From the NCBI RefSeq assembly GCF_005960665.1, contig NZ_CP040676.1, positions 2,419,001 through 2,483,000 on the forward strand: a stretch of 64,000 nt of DNA, read 5' to 3'. The stretch is from Exiguobacterium mexicanum (GTDB lineage Bacteria; Bacillota; Bacilli; Exiguobacteriales; Exiguobacteriaceae). Under the pieces are notes generated by a model that saw only the letters and a list, made by a program, of their open reading frames with translations, had not been told where the DNA came from and searched no databases. Positions 1 to 9,152 of the stretch are shown in pieces. The first letter of the stretch is position 1; each line of letters opens with the position of its first letter. The translations under genes were made by a program, and so were the position numbers.

Positions 1-703
1 ACCGTTTGGCTCGGAGCGCTTCGGTCGGGATGAGGAAATAAAGGATGCCGGCGTCACCGAACATGATGTCGAGTTCTTCGCTTGAATCCATTTGGAAAAG
101 GAGGAACGGATCGCTGAAACGGTCACCGTACGTATCTTCCACTTCTTCGAACACATCGTTTTGCACTTCGTCCGGATGTCCGCCGATCGCGTGCACCTCG
201 CCTTCATCGAACAACTCTTCTAAGGCGATGTACTCGTCTTCAGTCATGAGATTGAATAGCGTATCAACGTTCGGTGCGTAGGATTCCTCGAACACGACGG
301 CTCGCTCATTGAGTGCCTCGCCAATCCGGACCCGTTCAAGTGTCGTCGTTTCAGTGTAGAGAACTCGCCAAAGATGACGTTCATCTGTATCACCCCACGG
401 CTGTTCCTCCATATCATAAAAGAAAGAGAGCAATCCTTGTTTCGGAAGCTCCTCGACCGACTCGAAGCCTACGAAGTCGCTCAAGCGAAATTGCGCCAAA
501 AACGTCAAGTTTTCTCCCGGATGGTCCGACACACTCGGTAAATCTGGGTAACCGCCAAATTTTGAATGCCCGATTGCCACTTCTTCTCGCGCCGTCCGCG
601 GTACGAGCTTCAAGTTGATTCGTTTCATGAACGCCGCCAAGACTTCATTCCCGTCCTTAATTCCATGTGTTTTTATAAACTGCTTCACCGCTTGTAGTTC
701 CAT
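1..703 (-). CDS. YwqG-family (DUF1963) protein, 3' end cut by window edge
   Basis: The reading frame is open from an ATG at 703 to the left edge (about 234 codons), so the C-terminus is missing. A GAGGTG ribosome site lies just upstream of the ATG. The protein shows features I associate with the YwqG/DUF1963 family: a proline/glycine-rich GGYPDLP segment, an 'AIGGHPDEVQ' segment and, near the edge, 'LLFQMDSSEE...MFGDAGILYFLI'. The family has no settled function. It stands alone, divergent from the cidA-like gene at 855. The family call rests on motif memory. Confidence 0.72.
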   Translation of the reverse strand, partial: MELQAVKQFIKTHGIKDGNEVLAAFMKRINLKLVPRTAREEVAIGHSKFGGYPDLPSVSDHPGENLTFLAQFRLSDFVGFESVEELPKQGLLSFFYDMEEQPWGDTDERHLWRVLYTETTTLERVRIGEALNERAVVFEESYAPNVDTLFNLMTEDEYIALEELFDEGEVHAIGGHPDEVQNDVFEEVEDTYGDRFSDPFLLFQMDSSEELDIMFGDAGILYFLIPTEALRAKR

Positions 704-854
704 CTCCACACCTCGTTTACATAGGATGCTCATAGTGTATCACAGCGAACGTACGTACCCATTCTCTTTTTTGTCCTCGCCTCTCTCTTGACCTAGATGA
801 TAAAGTTTGAGAGAATCCATACGTTTTGAACTTAAATGCGAAAGGATGGTATAC

Positions 855-1211
855 ATGCAACTCTTTATCAAATGGATGATCGGCCTTTCGCTCTTATTCG
901 GGTTAAGCGCGCTCGTCAATTGGATTGTCGCCACTTTAGAATGGAAAGTGCCTGGGAACGTCGTCGGGATGATGCTGTTGTTGATATTACTTATGACAAA
1001 AATCATCCGAGTCGAATGGATCGAGGACAGTGCCGGCTTCCTCACGAAACATCTCGCTTTCTTCTTCATCCCGATTGCGGTCGGTCTCATGTCTTATAGT
1101 AATCTATTAAAAGCAGAAGGGATCCCGCTCTTTCTCGCCTTGATGATCAGTCTAAGTGTGGGGCTCATCGTGACCGCCATCATCTCCGGAAGACGAGGTG
1201 AAGCGTCATGA
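855..1211 (+). CDS. cidA: CidA/LrgA family holin-like protein
   Basis: About 118 residues with four hydrophobic segments and the PGNVVGMMLL element (about residues 33-42) typical of CidA/LrgA proteins. These are small holin-like membrane proteins that, with a LrgB/CidB partner, influence murein hydrolase activity or export of small metabolites such as pyruvate. The start at 855 is preferred over in-frame ATGs at 807 and 846 because GAAAGGA sits about 8 bases upstream. The stop overlaps the start of the next gene (ATGA), so the two are translationally coupled. Whether it is the Cid or Lrg type cannot be settled here. Confidence 0.85.
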   Translation: MQLFIKWMIGLSLLFGLSALVNWIVATLEWKVPGNVVGMMLLLILLMTKIIRVEWIEDSAGFLTKHLAFFFIPIAVGLMSYSNLLKAEGIPLFLALMISLSVGLIVTAIISGRRGEAS

Positions 1212-1882
1212 CATTATTTTGGGTACTCGTCACAGTTGGTGTCTATCTCATCAGCCGAAAACTATCATTTAAATGGGCGTCTCCGTTCACGAACGTCGTC
1301 TTCTTGAGCACAACTATTTTGATTGTGATCCTCCTTCTCTTTGAACAACCGTACGACGTGTATGAACCGGCCAAAGATTTGATCACGATTTTACTCGGCC
1401 CGGCGACCGTCGCCCTCGGTCTGCCGTTGTACCGCAACTTGCCGACGCTACTCGCACGCGCGAGACGTGCCCTCAGTGCAATCGTTGCCGGTACCGTCTC
1501 GACGATTATCGTCGCAGTCATGATTGGAACGGCGCTCAAACTGACGGACCAAGTGCTCATCGGGCTAGCGGTCAAATCCGTCACTGCTCCGATTGCACTC
1601 GAACTGGCAAAACAGCTCCAAGGAGACGCGGCGCTTGCTGCCTCCATCACTGTCGCCTGTGGCATACTCGGTGCCATGTTCGGTCCGCTAATGTTGTCGC
1701 TTTTCAAAGTGACTGATCCGTTCACGCGAGGACTCGCACTCGGAACGATCAGCCACGGCATCGGCACGGCTCAAGCCGCGACAGAACATCCGCTCTCAGG
1801 GGCCACCGGGGGCGCGGCGATGGGCCTGTCCGCCATCTTCACGTCGTTTTTGTTGCCGTTTCTCCTGCCGTTCCTTCTTTAA
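1208..1882 (+). CDS. cidB: LrgB/CidB family membrane protein
   Basis: A 224-residue multi-pass membrane protein that begins inside the stop codon of the CidA-like gene. The central 'LAVKSVTAPIALELAKQLQGD' stretch and the C-terminal 'GTISHGIGTAQAATE' stretch are the conserved blocks of the LrgB family. It is expected to act with the CidA-like partner in control of autolysis or in metabolite export across the membrane. A terminator follows at 1924. No LytSR or CidR regulator gene is next to the pair. Confidence 0.88.
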   Translation: MTLFWVLVTVGVYLISRKLSFKWASPFTNVVFLSTTILIVILLLFEQPYDVYEPAKDLITILLGPATVALGLPLYRNLPTLLARARRALSAIVAGTVSTIIVAVMIGTALKLTDQVLIGLAVKSVTAPIALELAKQLQGDAALAASITVACGILGAMFGPLMLSLFKVTDPFTRGLALGTISHGIGTAQAATEHPLSGATGGAAMGLSAIFTSFLLPFLLPFLL

Positions 1883-1923
1883 AAAAGGCCAGCACCCTTG
1901 TTTCATACAAATTGAGTAAAAGT

Positions 1924-1952
1924 AGAGGCCTTAGCGCCTCTCTTTTTATTTT
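1924..1952 (+). terminator. Intrinsic terminator after the cidAB-like pair
   Basis: A 6-bp stem AGAGGC/GCCTCT with a 6-base loop is followed by a T-rich run, 40 bases after the stop codon of the LrgB-like gene. Confidence 0.7.
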
Positions 1953-2029
1953 CAAACAATTTCGATACTTCTCAAAACCGGCTCTCATGCTACACTAAAC
2001 GAGAACAGATTGATTAGAGGAGGCAGACC

Positions 2030-3268
2030 ATGCAATCGAAATTAATTGAACGTTTAATCACGTATGCAAAAATTGATACACAGTCCGACTTCACGAGTGA
2101 GACGACACCGTCGACGGCGAAACAATGGGATTTGATTCGCCATCTCGAGGCTGAGTTAAAAGCGATTGGACTCGAGGACGTCGAGACGGATGACTATGGC
2201 TACTTGTTCGCCACCCTTCCGAGTAACGTCGACCATGACGTACCGACGATCGGCCTGCTCGCCCACGTCGATACGGCGACCGACTTCACCGGGACGAACG
2301 TCAACCCGCAACTCGTCGCACATTACGAGGGCGGCGATATCGTCTTGAACGAGGCGCTCCAAGTCATCTTGTCGCCGCGTGACTTCCCGGAGCTCGATGG
2401 CTACGTTGGACATACACTCATCACGACAGACGGCACGACGCTGCTCGGTGCCGACGACAAAGCCGGCATGGCCGAGATCGTCACCGCGGTCGAATACTTA
2501 TTGGCCCATCCGGAAATCCCGCATGGCCCGGTGCGAATCGCCTTCACACCGGACGAAGAGATTGGCCGCGGACCACATAAGTTCGACGTCGCCCGCTTCA
2601 ACGCCGATTTCGCCTATACGATGGACGGCGGCCCGCTCGGTGAACTGCAATACGAGAGCTTCAACGCTGCCGGCGCCACGGTCACGTTCCATGGGACGAA
2701 CGTGCACCCGGGCAGTGCCAAAAACAAGATGGTCAACTCGATGAAGTTGGCGATGGCGTTCCACAACCGCCTTCCGGCTGATGAAGCCCCAGAGCATACG
2801 AGCGACTATGAAGGCTTCTTCCATCTGAACGGCTTCTCTGGCGACGTGGAGACGACGACGCTGCAATACATCATCCGCGACCACGACCGCACGAAGTTCG
2901 AGGCGCGCAAAGCGTTGCTTGAAAAGCTCGTCGTCGAATGGAAACAGAAATACGGCGAAGCACGCGTTGACTTAAAAATGGACGACCAATATTACAACAT
3001 GGCCGAGAAAATCGAGCCGGTGAAACACATCGTCGACACCGTCGCCGACGTCATGCGCGAACTTGGCATCGAACCGAAAATCGAACCGATTCGCGGCGGG
3101 ACGGACGGTTCGCAACTGTCGTATATGGGACTCCCGACCCCGAACATCTTCACGGGCGGCGAGAACTATCACGGCAAGTTCGAGTACGTCTCCGTCAACA
3201 ACATGGAAAAAGCGACCCACGTCATCATCCAGACGCTCCGTACGTTCGCTGAACGCGCGCGAGCATAA
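2030..3268 (+). CDS. pepT: Peptidase T (tripeptidase, M20B)
   Basis: 412 residues, full length for PepT, a cytoplasmic zinc aminopeptidase that removes the N-terminal residue of tripeptides. The M20 metal-site blocks are all present: H79-x-D81 in '[10 protein letters not shown]', D142 in 'LLGADDKAG', E176/E177 in 'TPDEEIGRG', D199 in '[10 protein letters not shown]', and the C-terminal His in 'NYHGKFE'. A GAGGAGG ribosome site is spaced correctly from the ATG. It is a single-gene unit; the hairpin at 3275-3316 probably ends the transcript. Confidence 0.95.
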   Translation: MQSKLIERLITYAKIDTQSDFTSETTPSTAKQWDLIRHLEAELKAIGLEDVETDDYGYLFATLPSNVDHDVPTIGLLAHVDTATDFTGTNVNPQLVAHYEGGDIVLNEALQVILSPRDFPELDGYVGHTLITTDGTTLLGADDKAGMAEIVTAVEYLLAHPEIPHGPVRIAFTPDEEIGRGPHKFDVARFNADFAYTMDGGPLGELQYESFNAAGATVTFHGTNVHPGSAKNKMVNSMKLAMAFHNRLPADEAPEHTSDYEGFFHLNGFSGDVETTTLQYIIRDHDRTKFEARKALLEKLVVEWKQKYGEARVDLKMDDQYYNMAEKIEPVKHIVDTVADVMRELGIEPKIEPIRGGTDGSQLSYMGLPTPNIFTGGENYHGKFEYVSVNNMEKATHVIIQTLRTFAERARA

Positions 3269-3274
3269 CACATG

Positions 3275-3322
3275 CGCCTCCAATCGTTCTCTTCTAGAAT
3301 AGAGACATTGGAGGCGATTTTT
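3275..3322 (+). terminator. Hairpin plus T-run that also contains the ribosome site of the OsmC-like gene
   Basis: CGCCTCCAAT (3275-3284) pairs perfectly with ATTGGAGGCG (3307-3316). A second inner helix (GT-CTCT with AGAGAC) lies beneath it, and ATTTTTT follows. It looks like the pepT terminator. The 3' arm contains GGAGG at 3310-3314, the only Shine-Dalgarno for the ATG at 3324, so a folded hairpin would hide that ribosome site. Confidence 0.75.
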
Positions 3323-3323
3323 T

Positions 3324-3770
3324 ATGAAGCATACGTTTCAAATGAACCTCGACTGGACCGGCGGACGCAACGACGTCGGAACGATCGAGGCCGAACGGTT
3401 AAAGACACAGATATCGATTCCCCCGGAAATGGACGGACCGGGCATCGGGACGAACCCGGATGAGATGTTGCTCGGTGCTGCGGCGACCTGCTATATCATC
3501 ACACTTGCGGCTATGCTCGGGCGAAGCGAACTGCCTCATCAAGGCATCACGATTGACGCCGAAGGCATCGTCGACGTGACGAACGGTGTCTTCACGTATG
3601 AGACGATTCGCTACACGACACGTATCAACGTTCCAAAAACGGCCACAGATCGCGATATCACGCTCGTCGAACGAATCGCCAAAAAAGCGAAGGATGGCTG
3701 TATGATTTCACGCGCCTTGGCCGGCAACGTCGCGTTCGAACTCGACACGACGGTCACGCGCGTCGTCTGA
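3324..3770 (+). CDS. OsmC/Ohr family peroxidase-like protein
   Basis: 148 residues with the OsmC-fold layout: 'GTNPDEMLLGAAATCYIITLA' around the first cysteine and 'AKDGCMISRALAGN' around the second. The two cysteines form the redox pair of this family, which reduces organic hydroperoxides in the cytoplasm using thiols. The sequence is nearer to the Firmicute 'SACOL1771-like' subgroup than to classical Ohr. The ribosome site lies in the 3' arm of the hairpin at 3275-3316. It ends 2 bases before sfsA, so the two are probably co-transcribed. Confidence 0.85.
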   Translation: MKHTFQMNLDWTGGRNDVGTIEAERLKTQISIPPEMDGPGIGTNPDEMLLGAAATCYIITLAAMLGRSELPHQGITIDAEGIVDVTNGVFTYETIRYTTRINVPKTATDRDITLVERIAKKAKDGCMISRALAGNVAFELDTTVTRVV

Positions 3771-3772
3771 CG

Positions 3773-4495
3773 ATGTATCGCTTTGTATCTCCCCTGCAGG
3801 AAGGGATCATCCTGAAACGCCGCAATCGGTTCGTGATGGACGTATTGCTCGGCGACACTGTCGTCGCCTGCCACTGTCCGGTCACCGGTCGCATTGGCGA
3901 CCTCGTCTTTGACGGGGTGCCTTGCCTCGTCTCAGCGACGGACGACCCGCGACGGAACACCGCCTTCACAGTGGAGGCCATCTCGATCGACGCGGACCGA
4001 CAATGGATTGGAATTCATCAAGGCCGCGTCAACGATTTCGTCGAACATTGGTTGCGGACGAACGTGATTTCAGCTTTTCCTTCTCCGAAACATGTGGAAC
4101 GAGAGAAAGTCGTCGATGCGTCACGAATCGACTTTAAAGTCGATGGCACTTATATCGAAGTGAAAGCACCTCTAGCCGAGTTGTTCGTAACGCCTCTACC
4201 CCGCTTTGAACGGCGTGCGGTGGCGAGACCGATCGAGACCGAACGGTTGATTCGACATCTCGAGACACTCATTGCGACGTTGCCGAAAACGGGTCGGGCC
4301 GTCTTGCTGTATGTTTTCTTATATGATGCGCCCATCTTCACCGGCAACCCGAATCGGAAACACGACTTACGAATTCGGCAGCTGATTCGCGACGCAATCG
4401 CGGACGGACTTGAAATCTGGCAAGTGAATGGCGATGTGTCTACGGAAGGGATTCGTTTAACCCACTGTGTCGAGACGACGCCTCATTTCAAGTAA
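3773..4495 (+). CDS. sfsA: SfsA family DNA/RNA nuclease-like protein
   Basis: 240 residues matching the SfsA family in order: N-terminal 'LKRRNRFVMDVLL', 'ACHCPVTGRIGDL', 'GIHQGRVNDFVEHWL', then the nuclease core 'SRIDFKVDGTYIEVKAPL' (the D-x(n)-E-x-K arrangement of PD-(D/E)XK enzymes). In E. coli SfsA was first seen as a sugar fermentation stimulation protein; nuclease activity is predicted by fold. The 'FPDAVTTRG' element usual after the catalytic block is diverged here. It starts 2 bases after the OsmC-like gene with no clear ribosome site of its own, which suggests coupling. Confidence 0.85.
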   Translation: MYRFVSPLQEGIILKRRNRFVMDVLLGDTVVACHCPVTGRIGDLVFDGVPCLVSATDDPRRNTAFTVEAISIDADRQWIGIHQGRVNDFVEHWLRTNVISAFPSPKHVEREKVVDASRIDFKVDGTYIEVKAPLAELFVTPLPRFERRAVARPIETERLIRHLETLIATLPKTGRAVLLYVFLYDAPIFTGNPNRKHDLRIRQLIRDAIADGLEIWQVNGDVSTEGIRLTHCVETTPHFK

Positions 4496-4521
4496 AAAAG
4501 CCATCAGCGATGGCTTTTTTA
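4495..4521. terminator. Bidirectional terminator between sfsA and the SpoIIM-like gene
   Basis: GCCATC-AGC-GATGGC flanked by A6 on the left and T6 on the right, directly between two convergent genes. Confidence 0.9.
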
Positions 4522-5130
4522 CTGTAATAACAGTGGGGTCACGTACGCCTCGATGATCGCAGAGATGACGAGGAGCGGTACCGCGACGACGAGGAATGTC
4601 TTCACGCCTGCCACGAACAACGCCTTGAACGTGACGTCGGTCTTTTTCCCGCGTAGTTTTTTCCAGATGTAACGGTTGAGCGACAACCCCATCGCCGCTC
4701 CGAGCAAGATGGCCGAGATTTCGGTGATACCGTGGGGCAAGATGCCGAGCACGATGACCCGGATCACGGATTCGCTGGCAACCCCAACGAGCATGGCGAC
4801 CAGGCCGATGACCGCGGCGTTGATGACGACGAACACATACGGGATGAAGAGCGGGATCATTCCGAGCAGGAAAGCGAGCAACGTGACGCGCGTATTGTTC
4901 ACGAATAGGGCGATCATCGTCTCGCGTGCGCTCGAATCGAACGTCAATCCTTGTGATTCAAATGATTCGCCGAGCTGAGCTAAAATTTCGTCCACTTGTT
5001 CAGGAGCGATAACGGCCCTGAATAGAAAATACGACCCAATGCCCGTCACGAGGAAGATGACCCAGAGCCGGAAGAAATCTCGGCTGTAGTAGTTTGACCA
5101 CGCTTCTTTCAGCGAGAGTGTTGTTTTCAT
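4519..5130 (-). CDS. SpoIIM-like (stage II sporulation protein M family) membrane protein
   Basis: 203 residues with about five hydrophobic segments. The central 'FVNNTRVTLLAFLLGMIP' and 'GILPHGITEISAILLGAAMGLSL' blocks are the signature of the SpoIIM/DUF95 family. SpoIIM in sporulating Bacilli belongs to the engulfment complex; in organisms that do not sporulate the family is of unknown membrane function. No other sporulation gene lies nearby, so a sporulation role should not be assumed. The ribosome site is GAAAGGGGG upstream of the ATG at 5130. Confidence 0.82.
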   Translation of the reverse strand: MKTTLSLKEAWSNYYSRDFFRLWVIFLVTGIGSYFLFRAVIAPEQVDEILAQLGESFESQGLTFDSSARETMIALFVNNTRVTLLAFLLGMIPLFIPYVFVVINAAVIGLVAMLVGVASESVIRVIVLGILPHGITEISAILLGAAMGLSLNRYIWKKLRGKKTDVTFKALFVAGVKTFLVVAVPLLVISAIIEAYVTPLLLQ

Positions 5131-5262
5131 GGCTGATTCCCCCTTTCTTCTCTATACGAATCAGGCTGCTGTTTGTTTCATTTTTACCCACGACTGCGCG
5201 TTTTCAAAAAACGTGATACAATACACGTCGTAAACTAATCAGAAAAACGAGGGATCCTATAC

Positions 5263-6888
5263 ATGATTACAGTAAATAACGTAAGTCTCCAATTCGGTGG
5301 ACGCAAGTTGTTCGAAGACGTGAACATCAAGTTCACACCAGGCAACTGCTACGGCTTGATCGGCGCGAACGGTGCCGGGAAGTCGACATTCTTAAAAATT
5401 CTTGCCGGTGAGCAAGAAACGACGACAGGTGACGTCAGCTTCTCACCTGGCGAACGCCTCGCCGTCCTCAAGCAGGACCATTATGCGTACGAAGATCAAG
5501 CGGTACTCGAGACGGTCATCATGGGCCACGAGCGTTTGTATCAAGTCATGAAAGAGAAAGACGCCATCTATATGAAGGAAGATTTCTCTGACGAAGATGG
5601 TATGCGCGCTGCTGAACTCGAAGGCGAATTCGCTGAGATGAACGGTTGGGAAGCCGAATCAGAAGCTGCCATGGTCCTTCAAGGACTAGGGATCACGGAT
5701 GCATCACACCACAAGCTCATGAGCGAGCTCACAGGTGGCGAGAAAGTCAAAGTCCTCCTTGCTCAAGCATTGTTTGGCAAACCTGACATCCTTCTCCTCG
5801 ATGAGCCGACGAACGGTCTTGACCTCAAAGCGATTCAATGGCTTGAAGAGTTCTTGATCAACTTCGAGAATACCGTCATCGTCGTATCCCACGACCGTCA
5901 CTTCTTGAACAAAGTCTGTACGCACATGGCCGACCTTGATTTCGGGAAGATTCAATTGTACGTCGGGAACTACGACTTCTGGTACGAGTCGAGCCAACTC
6001 GCTTCGCGTATGGCCAACGACCAGAACAAGAAAAAAGAAGAGAAAATTAAAGAACTTCAAAACTTCATCGCCCGTTTCAGCTCGAACGCCTCGAAGGCGC
6101 GTCAAGCGACGTCGCGTAAGAAGTTGCTCGATAAAATCACGCTCGACGATATCCGTCCATCATCACGTCGCTATCCGTTCGTCGGTTTCTCGATGGAACG
6201 TGAAATCGGGAACGACGTGCTCTACGTCGACAATGTCTCGAAGACGATTGATGGCGTCAAAGTACTCGACAACGTCACGTTCTCACTCAACAAGACGGAC
6301 AAAGTCGCATTCGTCGGCCGTTCGGACGTTGCCATCACGACGCTCTTCAAAATCATCATGGGCGAGATGGAACCGGACACGGGTACGGTCAAATGGGGCG
6401 TGACGACGACACAGTCGTACTTCCCGAAAGACAACTCGGAATACTTCGAAGGCTCGGATAAGAGCATCTTGGATTGGTTACGCCAGTTCTCACCAGCCGA
6501 CGAGTCGGATACGTTCCTTCGCGGTTTCCTCGGTCGTATGCTCTTCTCAGGCGAAGAAGTCATGAAGAAAGCATCTGTCCTCTCAGGGGGAGAGAAAGTG
6601 CGTTGCATGCTCTCGAAAATGATGCTCTCGAACTCGAACGTCCTCGTCCTCGACGATCCGACGAACCACTTGGATCTCGAGTCGATCACAGCGCTCAACA
6701 ACGGTCTCGAAACGTTCAAAGGCGTACTCCTCTTCAGCTCGCATGACCATCAGCTCATCTCGACGATTGCCACGCGCATCATCGAAGTGACGCCGAACGG
6801 GATTGTCGACAAAGAAGCGACGTACGACGAGTTCCTCGAGAACGAATCGCTTCAACAGCAAGTCGAGTCACTCTATCAGAACGCATAA
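5263..6888 (+). CDS. ABC-F family ATPase (YkpA/YbiT type)
   Basis: 541 residues with two ATP-binding domains joined by a charged linker (about 240-290, 'NKKKEEKIKELQNFIARFSSNASKA') and no membrane segments, as in ABC-F proteins, which act at the ribosome. Domain 1 is canonical: Walker A GANGAGKST at 34-42, 'LTGGEK' signature near 155, 'LLLDEPTNGLDL' Walker B. Domain 2 is degenerate: the P-loop reads GRSDVAITT (352-360) with no glycine-lysine pair, and Walker B ends in D464-D465-P rather than D-E-P, although 'LSGGEKVR' is intact. It stands alone and ends in a strong terminator. Confidence 0.9.
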   Translation: MITVNNVSLQFGGRKLFEDVNIKFTPGNCYGLIGANGAGKSTFLKILAGEQETTTGDVSFSPGERLAVLKQDHYAYEDQAVLETVIMGHERLYQVMKEKDAIYMKEDFSDEDGMRAAELEGEFAEMNGWEAESEAAMVLQGLGITDASHHKLMSELTGGEKVKVLLAQALFGKPDILLLDEPTNGLDLKAIQWLEEFLINFENTVIVVSHDRHFLNKVCTHMADLDFGKIQLYVGNYDFWYESSQLASRMANDQNKKKEEKIKELQNFIARFSSNASKARQATSRKKLLDKITLDDIRPSSRRYPFVGFSMEREIGNDVLYVDNVSKTIDGVKVLDNVTFSLNKTDKVAFVGRSDVAITTLFKIIMGEMEPDTGTVKWGVTTTQSYFPKDNSEYFEGSDKSILDWLRQFSPADESDTFLRGFLGRMLFSGEEVMKKASVLSGGEKVRCMLSKMMLSNSNVLVLDDPTNHLDLESITALNNGLETFKGVLLFSSHDHQLISTIATRIIEVTPNGIVDKEATYDEFLENESLQQQVESLYQNA

Positions 6889-6923
6889 AAAAATCGATCG
6901 GCCGCGGCCGATCGATTTTTTTA
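6887..6923. terminator. Bidirectional terminator
   Basis: A 24-base perfect palindrome ATCGATCGGCC/GGCCGATCGAT centred on CGCG, with A-run before and T7 after, between convergent genes. Confidence 0.92.
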
Positions 6924-7676
6924 TTTGACCTCGACCGTCTCCATGATATGTTCATGGATGTCGTGTCCTTTCGTCACGTGGACTTGAACGTTGTATATGC
7001 CTGACTCTTTGAATGTATGCTCACCTGCATAGCTTCCGCCTTCCGTTTCATCAAGCTTCACCCAGTCGTGCTTGTCCGCTCCGTCTTTGAACACTTCGAG
7101 TTGGACGTCCGCACCCGTCAACGCCTCATGCTCAATTTTGACGTTGACTGTGAACGGTTGGACTTCATTGGCGACAGCTTGAGTCGGATCAAGGACAATG
7201 TCTGCTCCCGCGTGGTTGTGATGGTCTTGCTCAGCTTCAACCTCAGCCTCGGCCGCCGTCTCCGGATGGCCGACCGTAACGTTAGTCGTCGGCATCGTAT
7301 GCATCGAACGGGCCGTCACATGGACTTGCACCGTGTAAACTGCTTCTTCGACAAACGTCGTCTCCGCCTCGTAGACTCCATCTTCTGTGAGCGACGCTTT
7401 CGTCATCTCACTCTCTTCCTTGGCGCCATTTTTCCAGACCTCGAACTTAATCTCGTCGGCATCATCGACCGCTTCACCGTCTTGTGTGACGCGAACCGCC
7501 AACGTGACCGTCTCGTCTTTGTCCGCCGTGGCCGGAACGTTTAATTCTGCTTCTACCGGTTCCATCGACTGCACCGTCTCCGTACCACTGGCCGTTTCAT
7601 CGGCTCCGCACGCCCCAAGGACGAACAGACCGACGAGACCAAATGCCACCCCGAACCGTTTCATTGATTTATTCAT
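6921..7676 (-). CDS. Lipoprotein with two YtkA/FixH-like domains
   Basis: 251 residues beginning with a lipoprotein signal peptide (Lys/Arg N-terminus, hydrophobic core, 'VLGAC' lipobox with the cysteine near residue 23). Two similar immunoglobulin-like repeats follow (about 40-135 and 155-250), each ending in a histidine-bearing strand ('YTVQVHVTARSMHTMP' and 'YNVQVHVTKGHDIHEH'). This is the YtkA-like/FixH-like layout, often tied to metal or copper handling at the membrane surface; the exact role is unproven. A His-rich linker (DHHNHAG) separates the repeats. It has an AGGGGG ribosome site and shares its terminator with the ABC-F gene. Confidence 0.8.
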   Translation of the reverse strand: MNKSMKRFGVAFGLVGLFVLGACGADETASGTETVQSMEPVEAELNVPATADKDETVTLAVRVTQDGEAVDDADEIKFEVWKNGAKEESEMTKASLTEDGVYEAETTFVEEAVYTVQVHVTARSMHTMPTTNVTVGHPETAAEAEVEAEQDHHNHAGADIVLDPTQAVANEVQPFTVNVKIEHEALTGADVQLEVFKDGADKHDWVKLDETEGGSYAGEHTFKESGIYNVQVHVTKGHDIHEHIMETVEVK

Positions 7677-7954
7677 GTTGAATCCCCCTATTCAATCGCT
7701 TACATTCTTCACACATTGTTCATGATAGCACCCTTTTTTAGGAAATGTGTGAGGATTGTGTGATATTTGACACGTTTGTCACTCATAAATTGAACACAAA
7801 TATTGAGAGTCATTATCCAAAAATTCCTTTCCCTATTTTTAGGGTTAGACGATGTTTACCACTAAAAGGGGGTATATAAAATATATACACAGCTCAATAT
7901 ATGGAAAGCCTTAACATCAAGATACATACATCCAAGAATGGAGGCGAAACCAAA

Positions 7955-9148
7955 ATGAAGAGCAAGTTTGTACGTGTGTTGATGGCCTTGTTGATCATGT
8001 TGGCACCGTTAGTCGCTTATCCAAAATCGGCTGACGCCGCCGCTTCGAAATTCATCACGAGCGTGAATACGACGAGTAAAGTTGTCGCGTTGACGTTCGA
8101 TGACGGGGCGGATGGTACGAATACGAATAAGATTTTGGACATACTTGCCAAGAACAACGTCAAAGCCACTTTCTTTTTGACTGGATCAGGCGCCAATAAC
8201 CATCCTCAATACATTAAAAACATCGCAGCTAAAGGTCACCAACTCGGTAACCATTCATATACCCATCCAGACTTCACAAAGTTGACCGCCACGCAAATGA
8301 AATCAGAACTTGATCGGACGGAATCGCTCATTAAATCGCTTACTGGCAAAACGACAAAACCAATCTTCCGGGCACCGTTCGGCGCCGTCAATAGCGCCGT
8401 GTTGAGCGGAGTCGGCGCTGCCGGCTACGGTTATACGATTCAATGGAACATCGATACCGTGGACTGGAAAGGAGTCACTGCTAGCCAAATCAATACGAAA
8501 GTACAGGCGAACATCAAACCAGGCTCAATCGTCTTGATGCACACCGGTGCCGGCGCTCCAGGTACACCACTCGCCTTGCCGACGATGATTGCCCAGTTGA
8601 AAGCGAAAGGCTACAAGTTCGTCACCGTCTCGCAATTGCTCGCTTACCAAAACACATCTACCAGCAAAACGTATACCGTCAAATCAGGCGATACCCTTTA
8701 TAGCATCGCTCGTGCTTACGGCGTCACCGTCTCTGCTCTTGCAGCCGCCAATAAAATCACCAACTACAACTCGATTTATGTCGGGCAAGTGCTCGTCATC
8801 CCAGGTACCACTGTAACTCCTCCACCTACGACGACCGTCAAATATACGGTCAAATCGGGTGACACGCTTTATAAGATCGCCACTTTGTACAAAACGACCG
8901 TCGCTAAGATTGCCGCCGCCAACAAGATTACGAACATCAATTCAATCACTGTCGGACAAGTCCTCATCATCCCAGGGACGACCGTCACACCACCAACGAC
9001 CACAGTAAAATACACGGTTAAATCAGGGGACACCCTCTATAAGATTGCGACGATGTATAACACGACTGTCGCTAAAATCGCAGCCGCCAACAATATTACG
9101 AACGTCAGCTTGATTAGCGTTGGGCAAGTGCTTACAATCCCACGCTAA
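7955..9148 (+). CDS. Secreted polysaccharide deacetylase with three LysM repeats
   Basis: 397 residues from the ATG at 7955 (GGAGGCG ribosome site; an in-frame ATG at 7901 lacks one). A signal peptide ends near 'ADAAASK'. A NodB deacetylase domain (about 35-230) carries the metal triad D49-D50 in 'TFDDGAD' and H100/H104 in 'NHSYTHPD', plus 'FRAPFGAVN' and 'LMHTGAG'. Three LysM domains follow (about 240-285, 298-343, 351-397), each with 'YTVKSGDTLY.IA', joined by Thr/Pro linkers. It probably deacetylates peptidoglycan GlcNAc or MurNAc at the cell wall, which LysM binds. It is monocistronic. Confidence 0.93.
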   Translation: MKSKFVRVLMALLIMLAPLVAYPKSADAAASKFITSVNTTSKVVALTFDDGADGTNTNKILDILAKNNVKATFFLTGSGANNHPQYIKNIAAKGHQLGNHSYTHPDFTKLTATQMKSELDRTESLIKSLTGKTTKPIFRAPFGAVNSAVLSGVGAAGYGYTIQWNIDTVDWKGVTASQINTKVQANIKPGSIVLMHTGAGAPGTPLALPTMIAQLKAKGYKFVTVSQLLAYQNTSTSKTYTVKSGDTLYSIARAYGVTVSALAAANKITNYNSIYVGQVLVIPGTTVTPPPTTTVKYTVKSGDTLYKIATLYKTTVAKIAAANKITNINSITVGQVLIIPGTTVTPPTTTVKYTVKSGDTLYKIATMYNTTVAKIAAANNITNVSLISVGQVLTIPR

Positions 9149-9152
9149 CCAA

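Noticed and set aside
740-1090. Minus-strand frame over the cidA-like gene
   Set aside because: It is a shadow of the CidA-like coding sequence with no ribosome site and no recognisable features.
4519-5130. SpoIIM-like gene as evidence that the organism sporulates
   Set aside because: The family also occurs in non-sporulating bacteria, and no other sporulation gene is in the window.
7872-7888. GTATAT-AAAAT-ATATAC palindrome before the deacetylase gene
   Set aside because: Simple AT-rich symmetry in an AT-rich promoter region; no second copy or clear promoter relation was found.
8690-9140. Repetitive DNA in the deacetylase gene as a possible CRISPR or tandem-repeat array
   Set aside because: The repeats are three LysM domains read in frame at protein level, with no short conserved spacers.
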